A DNA stretch of 64,000 bases from Acetobacterium sp. KB-1 (GCF_003260995.1 NZ_CP030040.1:2035995-2099994); one strand, 5' to 3'; shown: positions 34,192 to 44,373, numbered from the stretch's first letter. Notes: generated from the sequence alone by a model not told the origin. Program-made: numbers and translations.

Positions 34192-35864
34192 GTAATCACA
34201 TCCTTTACTGTAATTGCATTTTCAAAGATATGCCGGGACATCCGGTTTGCTGAGGTGGTATAAAAACTGTTGCCCGAAAAAAAAGCCCGCGGTGAATTAC
34301 TGGTGACAATACTGCCATCAAAAAACAAGCCGCAAACATCCCCGAACAAGGCACAAAATTCAATGTCATGGGAAACCATAATAATGGTCACCCCCTGTTT
34401 TTGAAGTGCTCTCAAAATCTCGCCCAGTTCCCGCTTAAAGTGGTTATCCAGGCCTTTTGTTGGTTCATCGAGCAATAGAATCTGCGGTTCCAGTAGCATG
34501 ATCTTGGCCAGGGCCAGCCGTTGCTGTTCGCCGCCGCTGAGGTCGTAAGGGTGCTGATCCAACAAATGTTCAAGATGCATCAGTTTAACAAACTTATCCA
34601 CCATTGTTTTTTGGTTCTGATCGCAGTCAGAGGTGCTACCTTTTATCGCTCTGGTTCCGCCAATCATTTCATATAAATCCCGTTCCACCGTCTTTTTAAC
34701 AAACAGACTTTGGGGGCTTTGTGGCAGTACCCCCAACATGCCATGAAACAATTCTTTATCGGTTAGCTTTCTGACATCTCGGCCATTAAGTAGCACCTTG
34801 CCCCGATACGGTTTGTTGATCCCCGAAATCAGCGATAGTGAGGTTGTTTTCCCGGTGCCATTTCCGCCTACCAGACAGTAAAACTCGCCTTTTCGAACCC
34901 GCAGTGATAAGTCTTTAACCACATCCGGCAAGTTCTTATCATAGCGAAACCAAACCTCTTTAAGCTCCACGACCGGGTCACTTAATGCTGGCTCCGGGGT
35001 TTCCAGCGGCATGACTGTTTTTAGACCCGGATTATTGCAAAACAGTTCGCTCATCCACTTGCGGCCTTCTCTCACCGTAATCGGGCATTCCAGATCCGAT
35101 TCCACCTCGGCAAAAATCTGCATCGGGGCCGGCATCGATAAAAACATATCGTGACCAAGGGTCCGTAGTTTTTTTCCGATTTGGCGGGGGGTTCCCGTGG
35201 CGATGATTTCGCCTTCATCCATGACCACCACCTGATCGGCAACCGGGAGAACATCCTCCAGACGATGTTCGGTCATAATAATGGTGGTTCCCAGTTCGCG
35301 GTTGATTTTTTTAACCGTTTCCAGAAAATCCGAAGCTGCAATAGGATCAAGCTGAGAGGTTGGTTCATCCAGAATCAGCACCGCGGGATGCATGGCCATA
35401 ATCGAGGCCAGATTCAGTAGCTGCTTTTGTCCCCCGGACAATTCCACGACATTGCGTTTAAACCAGCCCTGGATGCCAAAGTAGGAGGCCATTTCAGCGA
35501 CTCGCAGACGAATGGTCGGGGTATCATAGCCCAGGCTTTCAAGACCAAAGGCCAGTTCATGCCAGACCTTATCAGTGACAATCTGATTTTCCGGGCTTTG
35601 CAGCACGTAGCCAATTTCCTGACTCTGGGTTCTTAAATCGGCTTCTTCCAGGGGTTTTTCCCGATACAGGATTTCTCCGGTGCGTGTCCCATAAGGGGTC
35701 AGGACCGACTTAAAATGCCGGAGCAGGGTGCTTTTACCACAGCCACTTTTGCCGCACAGCACCACAAAATCCCCCTCCTCAATGGCTAGATTCATATTTT
35801 TCAGGGCCGGTTTATTCATCTCCGGGTAGGTAAAGCTCAGGTTGTTTATTCTTAATACTGTCAT
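34170..35864 (-). CDS. Duplicated ECF transporter ATPase (fused EcfA-EcfA')
   Basis: A 564-residue protein with two complete ABC ATPase domains. Domain 1 (about 1-240) has Walker A GKSGCGKST (38-46), VLQSPENQIV, LSGGQKQLLNLASIMA and LILDEPTSQLD. Domain 2 (about 290-545) has GGNGTGKTT, VLPQSPQSLF, LSGGEQQRLALAKIML and LLLDEPTKGLD. The Q-loop SPE-x-Q motif of domain 1 is typical of ECF ATPases. It lies between EcfT and the S component, forming the energising module of the operon. Confidence 0.9.
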   Translation of the reverse strand: MTVLRINNLSFTYPEMNKPALKNMNLAIEEGDFVVLCGKSGCGKSTLLRHFKSVLTPYGTRTGEILYREKPLEEADLRTQSQEIGYVLQSPENQIVTDKVWHELAFGLESLGYDTPTIRLRVAEMASYFGIQGWFKRNVVELSGGQKQLLNLASIMAMHPAVLILDEPTSQLDPIAASDFLETVKKINRELGTTIIMTEHRLEDVLPVADQVVVMDEGEIIATGTPRQIGKKLRTLGHDMFLSMPAPMQIFAEVESDLECPITVREGRKWMSELFCNNPGLKTVMPLETPEPALSDPVVELKEVWFRYDKNLPDVVKDLSLRVRKGEFYCLVGGNGTGKTTSLSLISGINKPYRGKVLLNGRDVRKLTDKELFHGMLGVLPQSPQSLFVKKTVERDLYEMIGGTRAIKGSTSDCDQNQKTMVDKFVKLMHLEHLLDQHPYDLSGGEQQRLALAKIMLLEPQILLLDEPTKGLDNHFKRELGEILRALQKQGVTIIMVSHDIEFCALFGDVCGLFFDGSIVTSNSPRAFFSGNSFYTTSANRMSRHIFENAITVKDVITCCQMNF

Positions 35865-35958
35865 CCTTTAATTGATTGATTGATAAAAATCATCAATGCC
35901 TCCTTCTTAAAGATCTACTGTAAAGATCAACGTCATTCACGTTCTTATTTTTGTGTGT

Positions 35959-36909
35959 TTATGGTGCTTCCACACTCACCTGCATTTCCATATGGAACTC
36001 TTTTTCCGGTATCACCGCCTTCATTTTTTCCCATCTCAGGTAAGACAGACCGTCTACTGCCACTGGCATCAAACAAAAGGCTCCAAAAATGAAATAAGTA
36101 AAAAAACTAAAAAAGGTGACCGGGTTAATGCCACTTATAACAATAGCGGGATTATATTGAACAAAGGTGTTACCCATCGATACCCCGACAATAAACAACA
36201 GCAGCAAGCCCAGCATCATTGCCAGCATTCCCTTATCCCGTTTATCAAAACGATAGAGGGAAAAGGCCGTTCTACCGCTTAGCCCATAGCCTCTCGCCTT
36301 CATGCTGTCCGCGGTTTCAATGGCATTTTCCAGCGCCCAGGTGACCATAATCGAGAGAATGGTTACCCCATGTCTGGCCCGCATTAAGATATTACCGTTG
36401 GTAATATCCCGACCAATGCATTTCTGTCCATTACTGATCACCTTAAGCTGAGCCTTGAATTTTGGTACAAACCGCAAAACCATGGAAAAAATCAGCGACA
36501 GTGCCGGGATGATTCGCCCAAACAGATAGATAAACTTGTCCGATGTCATAATAATGTTATAACAGGAAAACCAGATTATCACCTGGACCAGCATCACCGA
36601 CATCACAATGCCATAAATGATGGATTCCAAGGTGATGGGATTGCCATTTTTCAAGTAAAACAAGATGGTTACCCCAGCATGATTAAAGAGCGGGTTAATC
36701 AGCGCTACAATAATTAACATTGGCAGCATAAATAAGAAATTAAATTTCAGCACCTTCTGCCAGCCTTGAAGCACCATAGAATAGATGATTGCCGATATAA
36801 GCGACACGCCCAAAATCACCGGGTGATTAAAAAACACACTGATGGTCAGGACGACTACAAAATAGAAAAAATTTATGATCGGATGATAGGTCGAAAAAGC
36901 ATCTTCCAT
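35959..36909 (-). CDS. ECF transporter T component
   Basis: The 316-residue protein has several helices near the N-terminus and a long cytoplasmic region with the coupling motif VTWALENAIETADSMKARGYGLSGR, the A-R-G signature of EcfT proteins. ATG at 36909 follows AAGGAGG and is preferred over an upstream in-frame start. It couples the S components on either side to the double ATPase. A perfect stem-loop separates it from the lipoprotein gene upstream. Confidence 0.88.
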   Translation of the reverse strand: MEDAFSTYHPIINFFYFVVVLTISVFFNHPVILGVSLISAIIYSMVLQGWQKVLKFNFLFMLPMLIIVALINPLFNHAGVTILFYLKNGNPITLESIIYGIVMSVMLVQVIIWFSCYNIIMTSDKFIYLFGRIIPALSLIFSMVLRFVPKFKAQLKVISNGQKCIGRDITNGNILMRARHGVTILSIMVTWALENAIETADSMKARGYGLSGRTAFSLYRFDKRDKGMLAMMLGLLLLFIVGVSMGNTFVQYNPAIVISGINPVTFFSFFTYFIFGAFCLMPVAVDGLSYLRWEKMKAVIPEKEFHMEMQVSVEAP

Positions 36910-36972
36910 TGACACCCTCCTTAATGATTTGTTGATAAACAATTACGAAACAAAAAACATTGAGCGGCCATT

Positions 36973-36998
36973 GCTTTGCGCCAAAGCGGGCGCAAAGC
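36973..36998. other. Perfect stem-loop in the operon between lipoprotein and EcfT genes
   Basis: GCTTTGCGCC and GGCGCAAAGC form a 10-bp stem around a 6-nt loop. No T run follows, so it may stabilise or cleave mRNA rather than terminate it. Confidence 0.5.
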
Positions 36999-37039
36999 TG
37001 ATAGCTCCTACTTAACTGACAAGATTCACTTCTTAAATC

Positions 37040-38140
37040 CTACCACATGCTATTATCCCCAACATCTCTGCCCAGATCGCAGGTGTAAACCCAGTTAATG
37101 ACATCACCCTGTTTGACGGCGTATTGACTGCACCCGTAATTGGGGAACCAACCATTGACATTATACATCCATCCGGAACGCTCCCCACCGTCAAACTCAT
37201 AAAGCTGGTTGATACCCTCAACATAAGCGGAGTTATAAGCCGGTGTAAAACTGGATTCCATGTGAATACCATTGTCCCGACAGACCCGTTGAAGCACATC
37301 GTGAACCGATTCTCCCGCGTTAAAGCTCACTTCCGAGGGGTAAAGAATCCAGCCGTTGGCCGGAACAAAGGCACCCTTTCCTGAAGGCAATCGGTCCATA
37401 TGATCGAGCAGGGTCGAACAATTAATTGAAAGGGTACAGACATTGCCAGCCGAACTGCTACTGCTTGAACCATCCGCTGCTGCCATACCGTCTCCTGTTG
37501 TTCCTGATTCACCTGAACTGGCATTCTGGATCGGTGCAATGGTTTTGCCAGCCACAACATAATAATCATCTCCAGTCTCAATGACCTTAAAGGATAAGCG
37601 AGTCGTAGCTGATTGGGGATCAAAGGTGGCATTACTCATCTTAGCAACGCTTCCGGCATTGACTTTACACAGCGCAGCACTGTCTGCGTCCCATTTTTCC
37701 GCAAGGGTGATGGTTAAGGTTGGAACGGTAATCAGCCCGTTACTCCCAGCTATTTTCATCCCAATGCCATAGGGCGCATTTCCGGCCCCTGCTTTAATTC
37801 GATTAAGGGTGTCACCCTGGGTGCTAAATTCAATTTTCAAGTTCTGATCAACCGGGTTTTTGATATCCTTACCACTAAACGACCAAACGTAATTGATGCC
37901 ATTTTCCCCGGTGCCCGAAAAAGTTACCGTTCGATCCTGACCGGCGATGGAGCGAAACTGGGCCGCAGTAATTACGCCATCCTCCGGGATCGCAGTATCA
38001 TCTGCTAATTCCACGACATCCTGTGACTCCGCATCACTGGATAATGCTGCATTAATATTGCTGCACCCCAAGGTTGTTACTGCCATTAAAATAAACATAA
38101 GCAGTAGCAACAGCCACCTCTTTTGCAAACCTTCCTTCAT
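37040..38140 (-). CDS. DUF4430 (transcobalamin C-terminal-like) lipoprotein
   Basis: The 366-residue protein has a lipoprotein signal with lipobox TTLGC (C26), a middle beta-rich region (about 60-205), a Ser/Gly linker (about 208-232) and a C-terminal DUF4430 domain (about 235-360) with VHDVLQRVCRDNGI, SGWMYNVNGWFPNYG and QGDVINWVYTCDLG. DUF4430 corresponds to the beta domain of intrinsic factor and transcobalamin. Its place between the S component and EcfT genes suggests it hands corrinoid to the ECF transporter. That role is inferred. Confidence 0.82.
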   Translation of the reverse strand: MKEGLQKRWLLLLLMFILMAVTTLGCSNINAALSSDAESQDVVELADDTAIPEDGVITAAQFRSIAGQDRTVTFSGTGENGINYVWSFSGKDIKNPVDQNLKIEFSTQGDTLNRIKAGAGNAPYGIGMKIAGSNGLITVPTLTITLAEKWDADSAALCKVNAGSVAKMSNATFDPQSATTRLSFKVIETGDDYYVVAGKTIAPIQNASSGESGTTGDGMAAADGSSSSSSAGNVCTLSINCSTLLDHMDRLPSGKGAFVPANGWILYPSEVSFNAGESVHDVLQRVCRDNGIHMESSFTPAYNSAYVEGINQLYEFDGGERSGWMYNVNGWFPNYGCSQYAVKQGDVINWVYTCDLGRDVGDNSMW

Positions 38141-38207
38141 GTTCTTCTCCTCAACAATTCTTCCTGACTCATTTTAGTCATTTTCTATGCCATCAACAAA
38201 CAACGTC

Positions 38208-38223
38208 GTACCGGCAATTGTTA
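38208..38223. repeat. Possible solo arm of the palindromic element
   Basis: GTACCGGCAATTGTTA resembles the outer arm GTACCGACCAATTGTTA of the elements at 4-13 kb. No matching second arm was seen. It overlaps the end of the downstream S component gene. Confidence 0.3.
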
Positions 38224-39168
38224 TTGATACAGACCGAATTTTATTTTTACCCGCTCCAGCTTCTCGACCATCACCGGACCCAACATCGCCCCAAAAAACG
38301 CCGTCCCCAGCGCGTGAACCGCATCATAGGGTACACCGGAAATATATAAAAGCTTCATGGAGCTCCAATCCATGGCCATTCCGGAACCAGAAACACCGAC
38401 TGACATCACCAATGCAGCGATGTTCATGATTCCCCCATAAATGATGAAGGTCGTCAGAAAACCAAAGACCCCGATGGTTAGCCGATCGACAGGTAGCCGC
38501 TTGTGCTGAATCAGAATGCCAATTAAAAGACCAATAGCGCCATATCCATAAAGCTGCCACCCCATAAAGGTCCCGCCTACATTGAGAAACAGGTGCATCA
38601 GCAGGCCAATTAGAATTGCGAAAAGCACACCCATAACCGGACCCAAAACGATTTTAAAATCGCTTTCCTTTTTAACAAATTCCAGGTCTTTATTAAAGCA
38701 GAGCCCCGCTAAAAATCCCAATAAGCCCCAGCAAAACATCTGCCAGGGGGTCCAGGGTCCCTGACCGGCAAACATATTTACCACCAGCCGGGCCATGGCC
38801 CCGGTTAGAAATCCCTGTTCCGGACCCAGACAAATTCCAGCAATGATAATCAGTGCACCGCCAGCCTGGAACGGGGTAATCATAAAAAAGGCCAGATTCC
38901 CACAGGCAGCAATGGCGGCCATTGCTGCAATCAACACCAGTTCCCGAGCTTCCGGCTTTCTATTTTCAAAAGACAAGCCAAACGGAATAAAGCTGTAAAA
39001 AATAATCAGCAAACTAATAAATAAGTATTTCCGATCCCCCAAATAGGTAATCCCCACCCAGATAGTCAGGGGGATCAGGATAAAAACTAATAGTGATGAA
39101 ATCAGGGTGCGATTCTTAAAAAGCCGTGTCCATGGCGAATTTTTAATTTTGTTATCAACCGTATTCAT
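38221..39168 (-). CDS. ECF transporter S component, CbrT-like (predicted corrinoid specificity), first paralogue
   Basis: The 315-residue protein has about eight hydrophobic helices, with the shared motif MFAGQGPWTPWQMFCWGLLGF and YGGIMNIAALVM, and is paralogous to the S component at 33403. It is longer by an inserted segment (about 165-205). Its start overlaps the stop of the membrane-anchored DUF4430/toroid gene (ATGA), which implies coupled synthesis and a physical partnership. Corrinoid specificity is inferred from context. Confidence 0.8.
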   Translation of the reverse strand: MNTVDNKIKNSPWTRLFKNRTLISSLLVFILIPLTIWVGITYLGDRKYLFISLLIIFYSFIPFGLSFENRKPEARELVLIAAMAAIAACGNLAFFMITPFQAGGALIIIAGICLGPEQGFLTGAMARLVVNMFAGQGPWTPWQMFCWGLLGFLAGLCFNKDLEFVKKESDFKIVLGPVMGVLFAILIGLLMHLFLNVGGTFMGWQLYGYGAIGLLIGILIQHKRLPVDRLTIGVFGFLTTFIIYGGIMNIAALVMSVGVSGSGMAMDWSSMKLLYISGVPYDAVHALGTAFFGAMLGPVMVEKLERVKIKFGLYQ

Positions 39169-42100
39169 GCCCGTTTCATTCTCTTTTTCTTAACCAGATA
39201 CATGGTTGCTCCCACAATACCGGTCAGTAGAATCACAACACCGCCAAAAATCATCGGACCATTGATTTGATCAATGATCATGGCCCCAGAATTTTCCGCC
39301 TCAGCAGTTTTTGCGTTTGGAGTATAGGTACCATCAAACGACCAGGGTGTAAAATTCTCAGCAGACGTTCCACCCTTTGAAGCAGCCGTCGCCGTCGTGC
39401 CGGTAGCAGATCCGGCGGCCGTTGTTCCACCACTCGCTTTTGCAACCGTACCACTTCCGCCTGATTTTGTAGTACCAAAACTCTGTTCATATTCTTTTTT
39501 TATATCATCGAGGCTTTTTTCTTTGTCAATGACTGGGTTAAAGCCATCGGTAATCCCAAAAATCCAGGGTTTCCCACTTTTTAAGCGATTATAGGAAATC
39601 ATCGCTTGCATGGCCTGATAAGAAGCCATCCCATTGAGCGTGCCGGGTTCGCCGCCACCGTTGCCGGTACCGCCGGCTTTTATATGCATAAAGCCGCCTC
39701 CGTCGACATAATAGTTCATCAAATCGGATAAGATCCAATGATCACCCTTGATAAAACGGGGATCAGCGGCGGGATCAATGCCCAGCGAGGTCAATGCTAG
39801 AATGACCTGGGATGTGCTCTCAGAGGTTTCCGGTGCACCAAAGGTGCCATAACTGCCGTTGCTATTCTGAAGTTCAGCCAAGGTGTTCACGGCCCGGTCA
39901 ACGACTGGTTTAACATCTTCCCGATCTTTATATTTCGCCAACGACTGAAGCGTCATCGCCGTCACATCCGTATCCGGAGCCGCATCAGCACTGTCTGAAT
40001 ACAGTGAAAAGCCACCCCGGACCCCGGCACTGGTTACCACTTCCCGATCCAGAATGGTTTGAATCAGAAGTTCCCGGGTGGTTTGCACACCCGTTGTATT
40101 GAGCGGTATCTCGTAATTATTTGAATCCAACGCAATCAGTGCCCAAACATAGGCCATCATGCCACCCCGCTTAATCTGGGTAAAATTGGACAGTTTACTC
40201 AGCAGATTATAACCACCAACATCGGTAGGATCTTTGCCAATGGCAGTTAAAGCCAAAATGGTTTTTGAATAGTCGGTATTGGTCCGATCACCGGAAATTG
40301 ATCCGCCCCCTTCGTTTAACTCCTTTACCACATTACTGTAGAACAGTTCATAATAGCCTTCCGGCACCGCATACCCCCCTCTGGCAAAGCAGACGGTTTC
40401 CCAGAGACCGCTTTGAATGGTCGGATTTGCCGCTGCTATTAGCATATAATCCGATGTTTTCTCCAGCGCTTTGGTGATTTCCGGTTCCAACGGATTAATC
40501 TGTTCGGTATTGATCGTTGTTTGCAAGGTTTTAAGGGAAGTTCTATCCACGATAATTCCCAGCAGTGAAGGATTGACGCTTTTGAATTCAATTCGATTTT
40601 CTAAAAGTGTATACTGGTCTTTGTCAATCACTGTAACGGTTCCATCTTTTTGCTGGGTAACAATGCTTAACTGATCATAAGCCAGAACATCGTTACTCAC
40701 CGATAATGATATGGTTAATCGCTCATCTGAAGTAGGCATATAGTCCAGGTTGTAGTTTGTCATATCTTTTAAGGATATGGTGTATAAATTTAATAATTGG
40801 GTTGATTCCGAACTAATTTTTTCGTTTTTCAGCAGCTCGATAAATTTGCTATAGGCTATCTGTGTAACCTTAACCTGATCCACCTGTTGACTGACATACC
40901 AGGGCGTATCAACAACAATATCGCCGCCTGCCTTATTTTGTGCTTTCACTCGTTTCTGAAGCCCCAGAATTTTATCTTTCACGCTGGTGTCCAGGAGTCT
41001 CTGCTGACTTTCTGCTAAACAGTCATATGCTTTTCCCAGTTCTAAGAATGTTAAAAACTGATAAGAACCAATCGTTAACGTCTGCTCATCAATGTCTGAA
41101 GTCGCAAGCTGGATCTGCTTAACAATCTCTAGTTCCGCCGTATTTAAGATCTCACTATTTTCAACCAGCCCCTGCTGGTCGGTATTTAATGCTTCATAAT
41201 CTTTGCGGGCAGCGGATACCTGTTTAACATCAGCCAGCGTTAATGCTTGAGGTAAGTCTGCAATGGTTGCCATGACGATTCTTGCAGCATTCTGATTGTT
41301 TTTTTTGATCAGCTTGATCATTTTTTCGCAGGCCGTCAGTTTATCAAGTGCTTCTTTGGGAACAAGACTTTGTTGCTCAGCGGTTAATCCACTGACAAAA
41401 TCAGCTCTCGCCGATACCACTGCCGCTTCGTTTATTAGCTTAGTCTGATCGGGCTCTGGGAGCAGATTAATGGCGGCAATCACCTGATTTGCCAGCGCCT
41501 GATTTACCTCCAGTTCAGCCATCCGATTGAGCAAAGCCGTCAGCTTCTCGATTGCCGAAACACTCACCAGCCGCTTGGTATTTTCGGGACTAACCTCGTA
41601 CTCGGCTTTGATCGCTTCCAGCATCGGCTTATCCGAAAGCACCAACGCTTTAATTTTTGGTAAAGCGTTTATTTTTGCCGTGATGCCATCCGCCAATTCC
41701 CGCGGCGTGGCCACCGTCACCTCACACTTCGCGGTGTGGCCACCGGCTGTTTGGGCAGTAATCGTTGCCGTTCCCTTGCCAGTTGCCGTAACCAAACCCG
41801 ATGTGGATACCTCCACAACTCCAGTATCCGAACTTAACCATCGCACCTCTTTTGCGTCCGTTGTGCTCTCCGGCGTATAAAAGACACTCAACTGATGGAT
41901 TCCCGCCGTCTCCAGGGCCAATCCATTTAAACTAAGCTTAATACCGGTCATCGGGATGGCTCTTACATCGACCAAACAGGTCGCGCTTAAATCGCCACTT
42001 TGTGTTGTTGCCAAAACCGTTGTCAGACCTGGCCCCATCCCGGTAACCACACCATTATCATCAACCATCGCCACGTCCGGATTAGCGGACTGCCAGTTCA

Positions 42101-42974
42101 CTACTTTGCCAAGGGTCGCGTTTTCCGGATAAACCGTCACCTTTAGTTCATAGGTTTGAGCCACATTCATTTCCAGATTTCCAACCGATAGCGTGATTGA
42201 CTCAGCGGGAATTGGCTGTAGCGTTTTTAATTGATCTGTCACCGCATCGACGGCCCCCTGTGAGGCCTGTAAGTTCTTCGCTATACTCATGGCCTGATCA
42301 TAGGCATCACTAAAAGCCGCATCGGTCATAAACTGATTAAAATACGGGCTGTTCCGTACTTGAGCTAAGGCTTCTAAAAGTGGGTCTTTGTCCGCCACAA
42401 AGATAGCTGGTACGTTTCCAGAAAGAGTCTGCCCCAGATCGGCACCGTTTCCCCATAATGAAAACTGCACCCGGATAACATCGCCAGGATTCGGAACATA
42501 GCCTGCCATTTCGCTGCCGATCAGTTGATTGTTAATCGTGCACATCCACGCCGACATGGAGTTGTAATCGCGTTCTCCGAGTTGTCCAGGGGACAAAAGT
42601 CCAACTTCATTTAAGCTAGCCTGGGTTGGCGATACCTCATTATTTTCGTTAACTCCCATTGCCGAAATAACAGTAGGTACCGAATCGCCTGAAGACTGCG
42701 CTCCAACCACCGCATAAAGCCGATCACCTTGCCAGATCATCTGGTTTCCGACCACCCGATCCAGGATACTGCCAAGACTTTCACCGCTGCCAACGGTTAC
42801 CTTAGTCGGTGCTAAAACAAACCCATCCATTAGCGTCAGTTTTTCCACCGTTACCGTCACGCTACTCTGCTGTGGCTTAACCTCTCCGACTGCTAATACC
42901 ATCGCGTTGGATGTGAGCAACAGTGTTACACTTAACACAAAGGAGCTGACTTTTTTTATTAAATTGTGTTTCAT
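39165..42974 (-). CDS. Membrane-anchored transcobalamin-like protein (DUF4430, BIG2, helical repeats, alpha/alpha toroid)
   Basis: A 1269-residue secreted protein. In order: signal peptide (1-29); DUF4430 domain (about 38-178, with SAWMCTINNQLIG, PGDVIRVQFSLWGNGADLG); two BIG2 Ig-like domains (about 255-425); helical repeats (425-670); a beta region (690-820); an alpha/alpha-toroid, prenyltransferase-like domain (about 830-1140, with TDVTAMTLQSLAKY and NGSYGTFGAPETSESTSQV); a Ser/Thr/Gly linker; and one membrane helix near 1236-1258 followed by KKKRMKR. Toroid plus DUF4430 is the domain pair of animal B12 carriers. It is tethered to the membrane next to an ECF S component. Corrinoid binding is inferred. 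Confidence 0.8.
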   Translation of the reverse strand: MKHNLIKKVSSFVLSVTLLLTSNAMVLAVGEVKPQQSSVTVTVEKLTLMDGFVLAPTKVTVGSGESLGSILDRVVGNQMIWQGDRLYAVVGAQSSGDSVPTVISAMGVNENNEVSPTQASLNEVGLLSPGQLGERDYNSMSAWMCTINNQLIGSEMAGYVPNPGDVIRVQFSLWGNGADLGQTLSGNVPAIFVADKDPLLEALAQVRNSPYFNQFMTDAAFSDAYDQAMSIAKNLQASQGAVDAVTDQLKTLQPIPAESITLSVGNLEMNVAQTYELKVTVYPENATLGKVVNWQSANPDVAMVDDNGVVTGMGPGLTTVLATTQSGDLSATCLVDVRAIPMTGIKLSLNGLALETAGIHQLSVFYTPESTTDAKEVRWLSSDTGVVEVSTSGLVTATGKGTATITAQTAGGHTAKCEVTVATPRELADGITAKINALPKIKALVLSDKPMLEAIKAEYEVSPENTKRLVSVSAIEKLTALLNRMAELEVNQALANQVIAAINLLPEPDQTKLINEAAVVSARADFVSGLTAEQQSLVPKEALDKLTACEKMIKLIKKNNQNAARIVMATIADLPQALTLADVKQVSAARKDYEALNTDQQGLVENSEILNTAELEIVKQIQLATSDIDEQTLTIGSYQFLTFLELGKAYDCLAESQQRLLDTSVKDKILGLQKRVKAQNKAGGDIVVDTPWYVSQQVDQVKVTQIAYSKFIELLKNEKISSESTQLLNLYTISLKDMTNYNLDYMPTSDERLTISLSVSNDVLAYDQLSIVTQQKDGTVTVIDKDQYTLLENRIEFKSVNPSLLGIIVDRTSLKTLQTTINTEQINPLEPEITKALEKTSDYMLIAAANPTIQSGLWETVCFARGGYAVPEGYYELFYSNVVKELNEGGGSISGDRTNTDYSKTILALTAIGKDPTDVGGYNLLSKLSNFTQIKRGGMMAYVWALIALDSNNYEIPLNTTGVQTTRELLIQTILDREVVTSAGVRGGFSLYSDSADAAPDTDVTAMTLQSLAKYKDREDVKPVVDRAVNTLAELQNSNGSYGTFGAPETSESTSQVILALTSLGIDPAADPRFIKGDHWILSDLMNYYVDGGGFMHIKAGGTGNGGGEPGTLNGMASYQAMQAMISYNRLKSGKPWIFGITDGFNPVIDKEKSLDDIKKEYEQSFGTTKSGGSGTVAKASGGTTAAGSATGTTATAASKGGTSAENFTPWSFDGTYTPNAKTAEAENSGAMIIDQINGPMIFGGVVILLTGIVGATMYLVKKKRMKRA

Positions 42975-43069
42975 TTTTTCACATCACTTTCATCTCAACG
43001 CAATCATTGATTAACTTCTATCCTGACAACTCCAGCCCGCTTAAGCATCATTTACTTCTGTTGGCTTGA

Positions 43070-44323
43070 TTAGTTATTGGTAACAAAAGGTCTTTCCGTT
43101 GAGCCCGGTGCTGCTTCGCCAGCGGGTACAACCACAATCCGAATGCCTTCCAACCGGTAGCCAAAGCCCGCGGTTCCGGCACTTTCACCATTTTTAGCCC
43201 AATCCAGCCAGCCAAAATTCTGGGCATGAACCTGGTAATATACATCAAACTGCCCGGCATCTGCCCCTGTCAGATCAATGTCAATCCCTTCTAGTCGCAG
43301 GCCCCGTCCCTTGGTGCCACTCATTACACCATCAGCTTTCCAATCGTTTTCCCAACCGATGTTCTCGATATGGGTTTTATACCGAATGCCTAAATCATGG
43401 CCTTCAGTTCCACTGAGTTTAACTTCAATCCCTTCCAGTCGTAAGCCCCGACCGGAGGTTCCACTCATCACCCCATCTGTTTTCCAGATTTCTTCCCAAC
43501 CAACGTTTTGAATATGGGTATGATAGGTGGCACTGACGGGCTCAGTTACCACGGGAATAGCGGCTTTTAGTTCATTATATAATTCACGCGCTTGTTTTGT
43601 CGTTGCTTCAAAATTCATCATCATTTTGTAGGCCTGATCATACAATGTTTTAAACTGAGTATCCTGTAGATACTGACTTTTTTTGCTGCTGGAGTTAATC
43701 TCTGCCAGCAGTTTTGTCAGATCGCTTTTGTCCGTTTGATTAATGGGTGCCATTCCGCCCATAAAATCCTGACCTAAATCGGCACCGTAACCCCAGAGGG
43801 TGAATTGCAACCGAAAAACATCGCCATTAGCTGGCGTATACCCGTCCAGTCCATAACCGGGAAAAACATTGTTAACCGAATACATCCATCCGGACATGGG
43901 GCTGTAATCTTTCTCTGATAGCCGATCCGGGTAAGTCAGACCTTCGGCCAGGGCCGTTTCTGTTGTTGGTGCGTCGCCAAAATCCTGATGGGATTCCATT
44001 TTAGAGATACTGGCGGGTACATTGAGTTCTCCAGTCTGAGCACCGTAAATGCCAACCAGATAATTACTTTTCCATACAATTTTATCGCTTCCTAAAAAAC
44101 GGTTTAACACTGTTATTCCGGTATCCCCAGTATAAATAGGGATTTGCACCGGTTCGACATAATAACCTTCGCCCAAGGAAAATTTTTCCACCGAAATACT
44201 GATGGTTCCGGTCTGTGCCTCTTCCTGAACCGGCACATTCTCTTCGGCTTGCACCGGTCCTGAAAAAAGCAGGACGGTCATCATTAATCCCAGCATCAAC
44301 ATCTTCTTCATTAACTTCTTCAT
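43070..44323 (-). CDS. Secreted DUF4430 protein with three ChW repeats
   Basis: The 417-residue protein has a signal peptide ending near PVQAEE, a DUF4430 domain (about 35-180: FSLGEGYYVEPVQIPIY, SGWMYSVNNVFPGYG, NGDVFRLQFTLWGYGADLG), a helical segment (190-260), then three ChW repeats (about 265-400: HIQNVGWEE..GRGLRLEGIEVKL pattern, G-W-x-x-W then G-x-x-x-R-x-E-G/A-I). ChW repeats are typical of clostridial surface proteins. ATG at 44323 is preferred for its GAGG site. It is the first gene after the riboswitch at 44.5 kb and leads the ECF operon. Confidence 0.85.
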   Translation of the reverse strand: MKKLMKKMLMLGLMMTVLLFSGPVQAEENVPVQEEAQTGTISISVEKFSLGEGYYVEPVQIPIYTGDTGITVLNRFLGSDKIVWKSNYLVGIYGAQTGELNVPASISKMESHQDFGDAPTTETALAEGLTYPDRLSEKDYSPMSGWMYSVNNVFPGYGLDGYTPANGDVFRLQFTLWGYGADLGQDFMGGMAPINQTDKSDLTKLLAEINSSSKKSQYLQDTQFKTLYDQAYKMMMNFEATTKQARELYNELKAAIPVVTEPVSATYHTHIQNVGWEEIWKTDGVMSGTSGRGLRLEGIEVKLSGTEGHDLGIRYKTHIENIGWENDWKADGVMSGTKGRGLRLEGIDIDLTGADAGQFDVYYQVHAQNFGWLDWAKNGESAGTAGFGYRLEGIRIVVVPAGEAAPGSTERPFVTNN

Positions 44324-44373
44324 CTTCTCCCTCACTTCATTAATCAAAATTTTTTTACATTTTCCAAACAATT

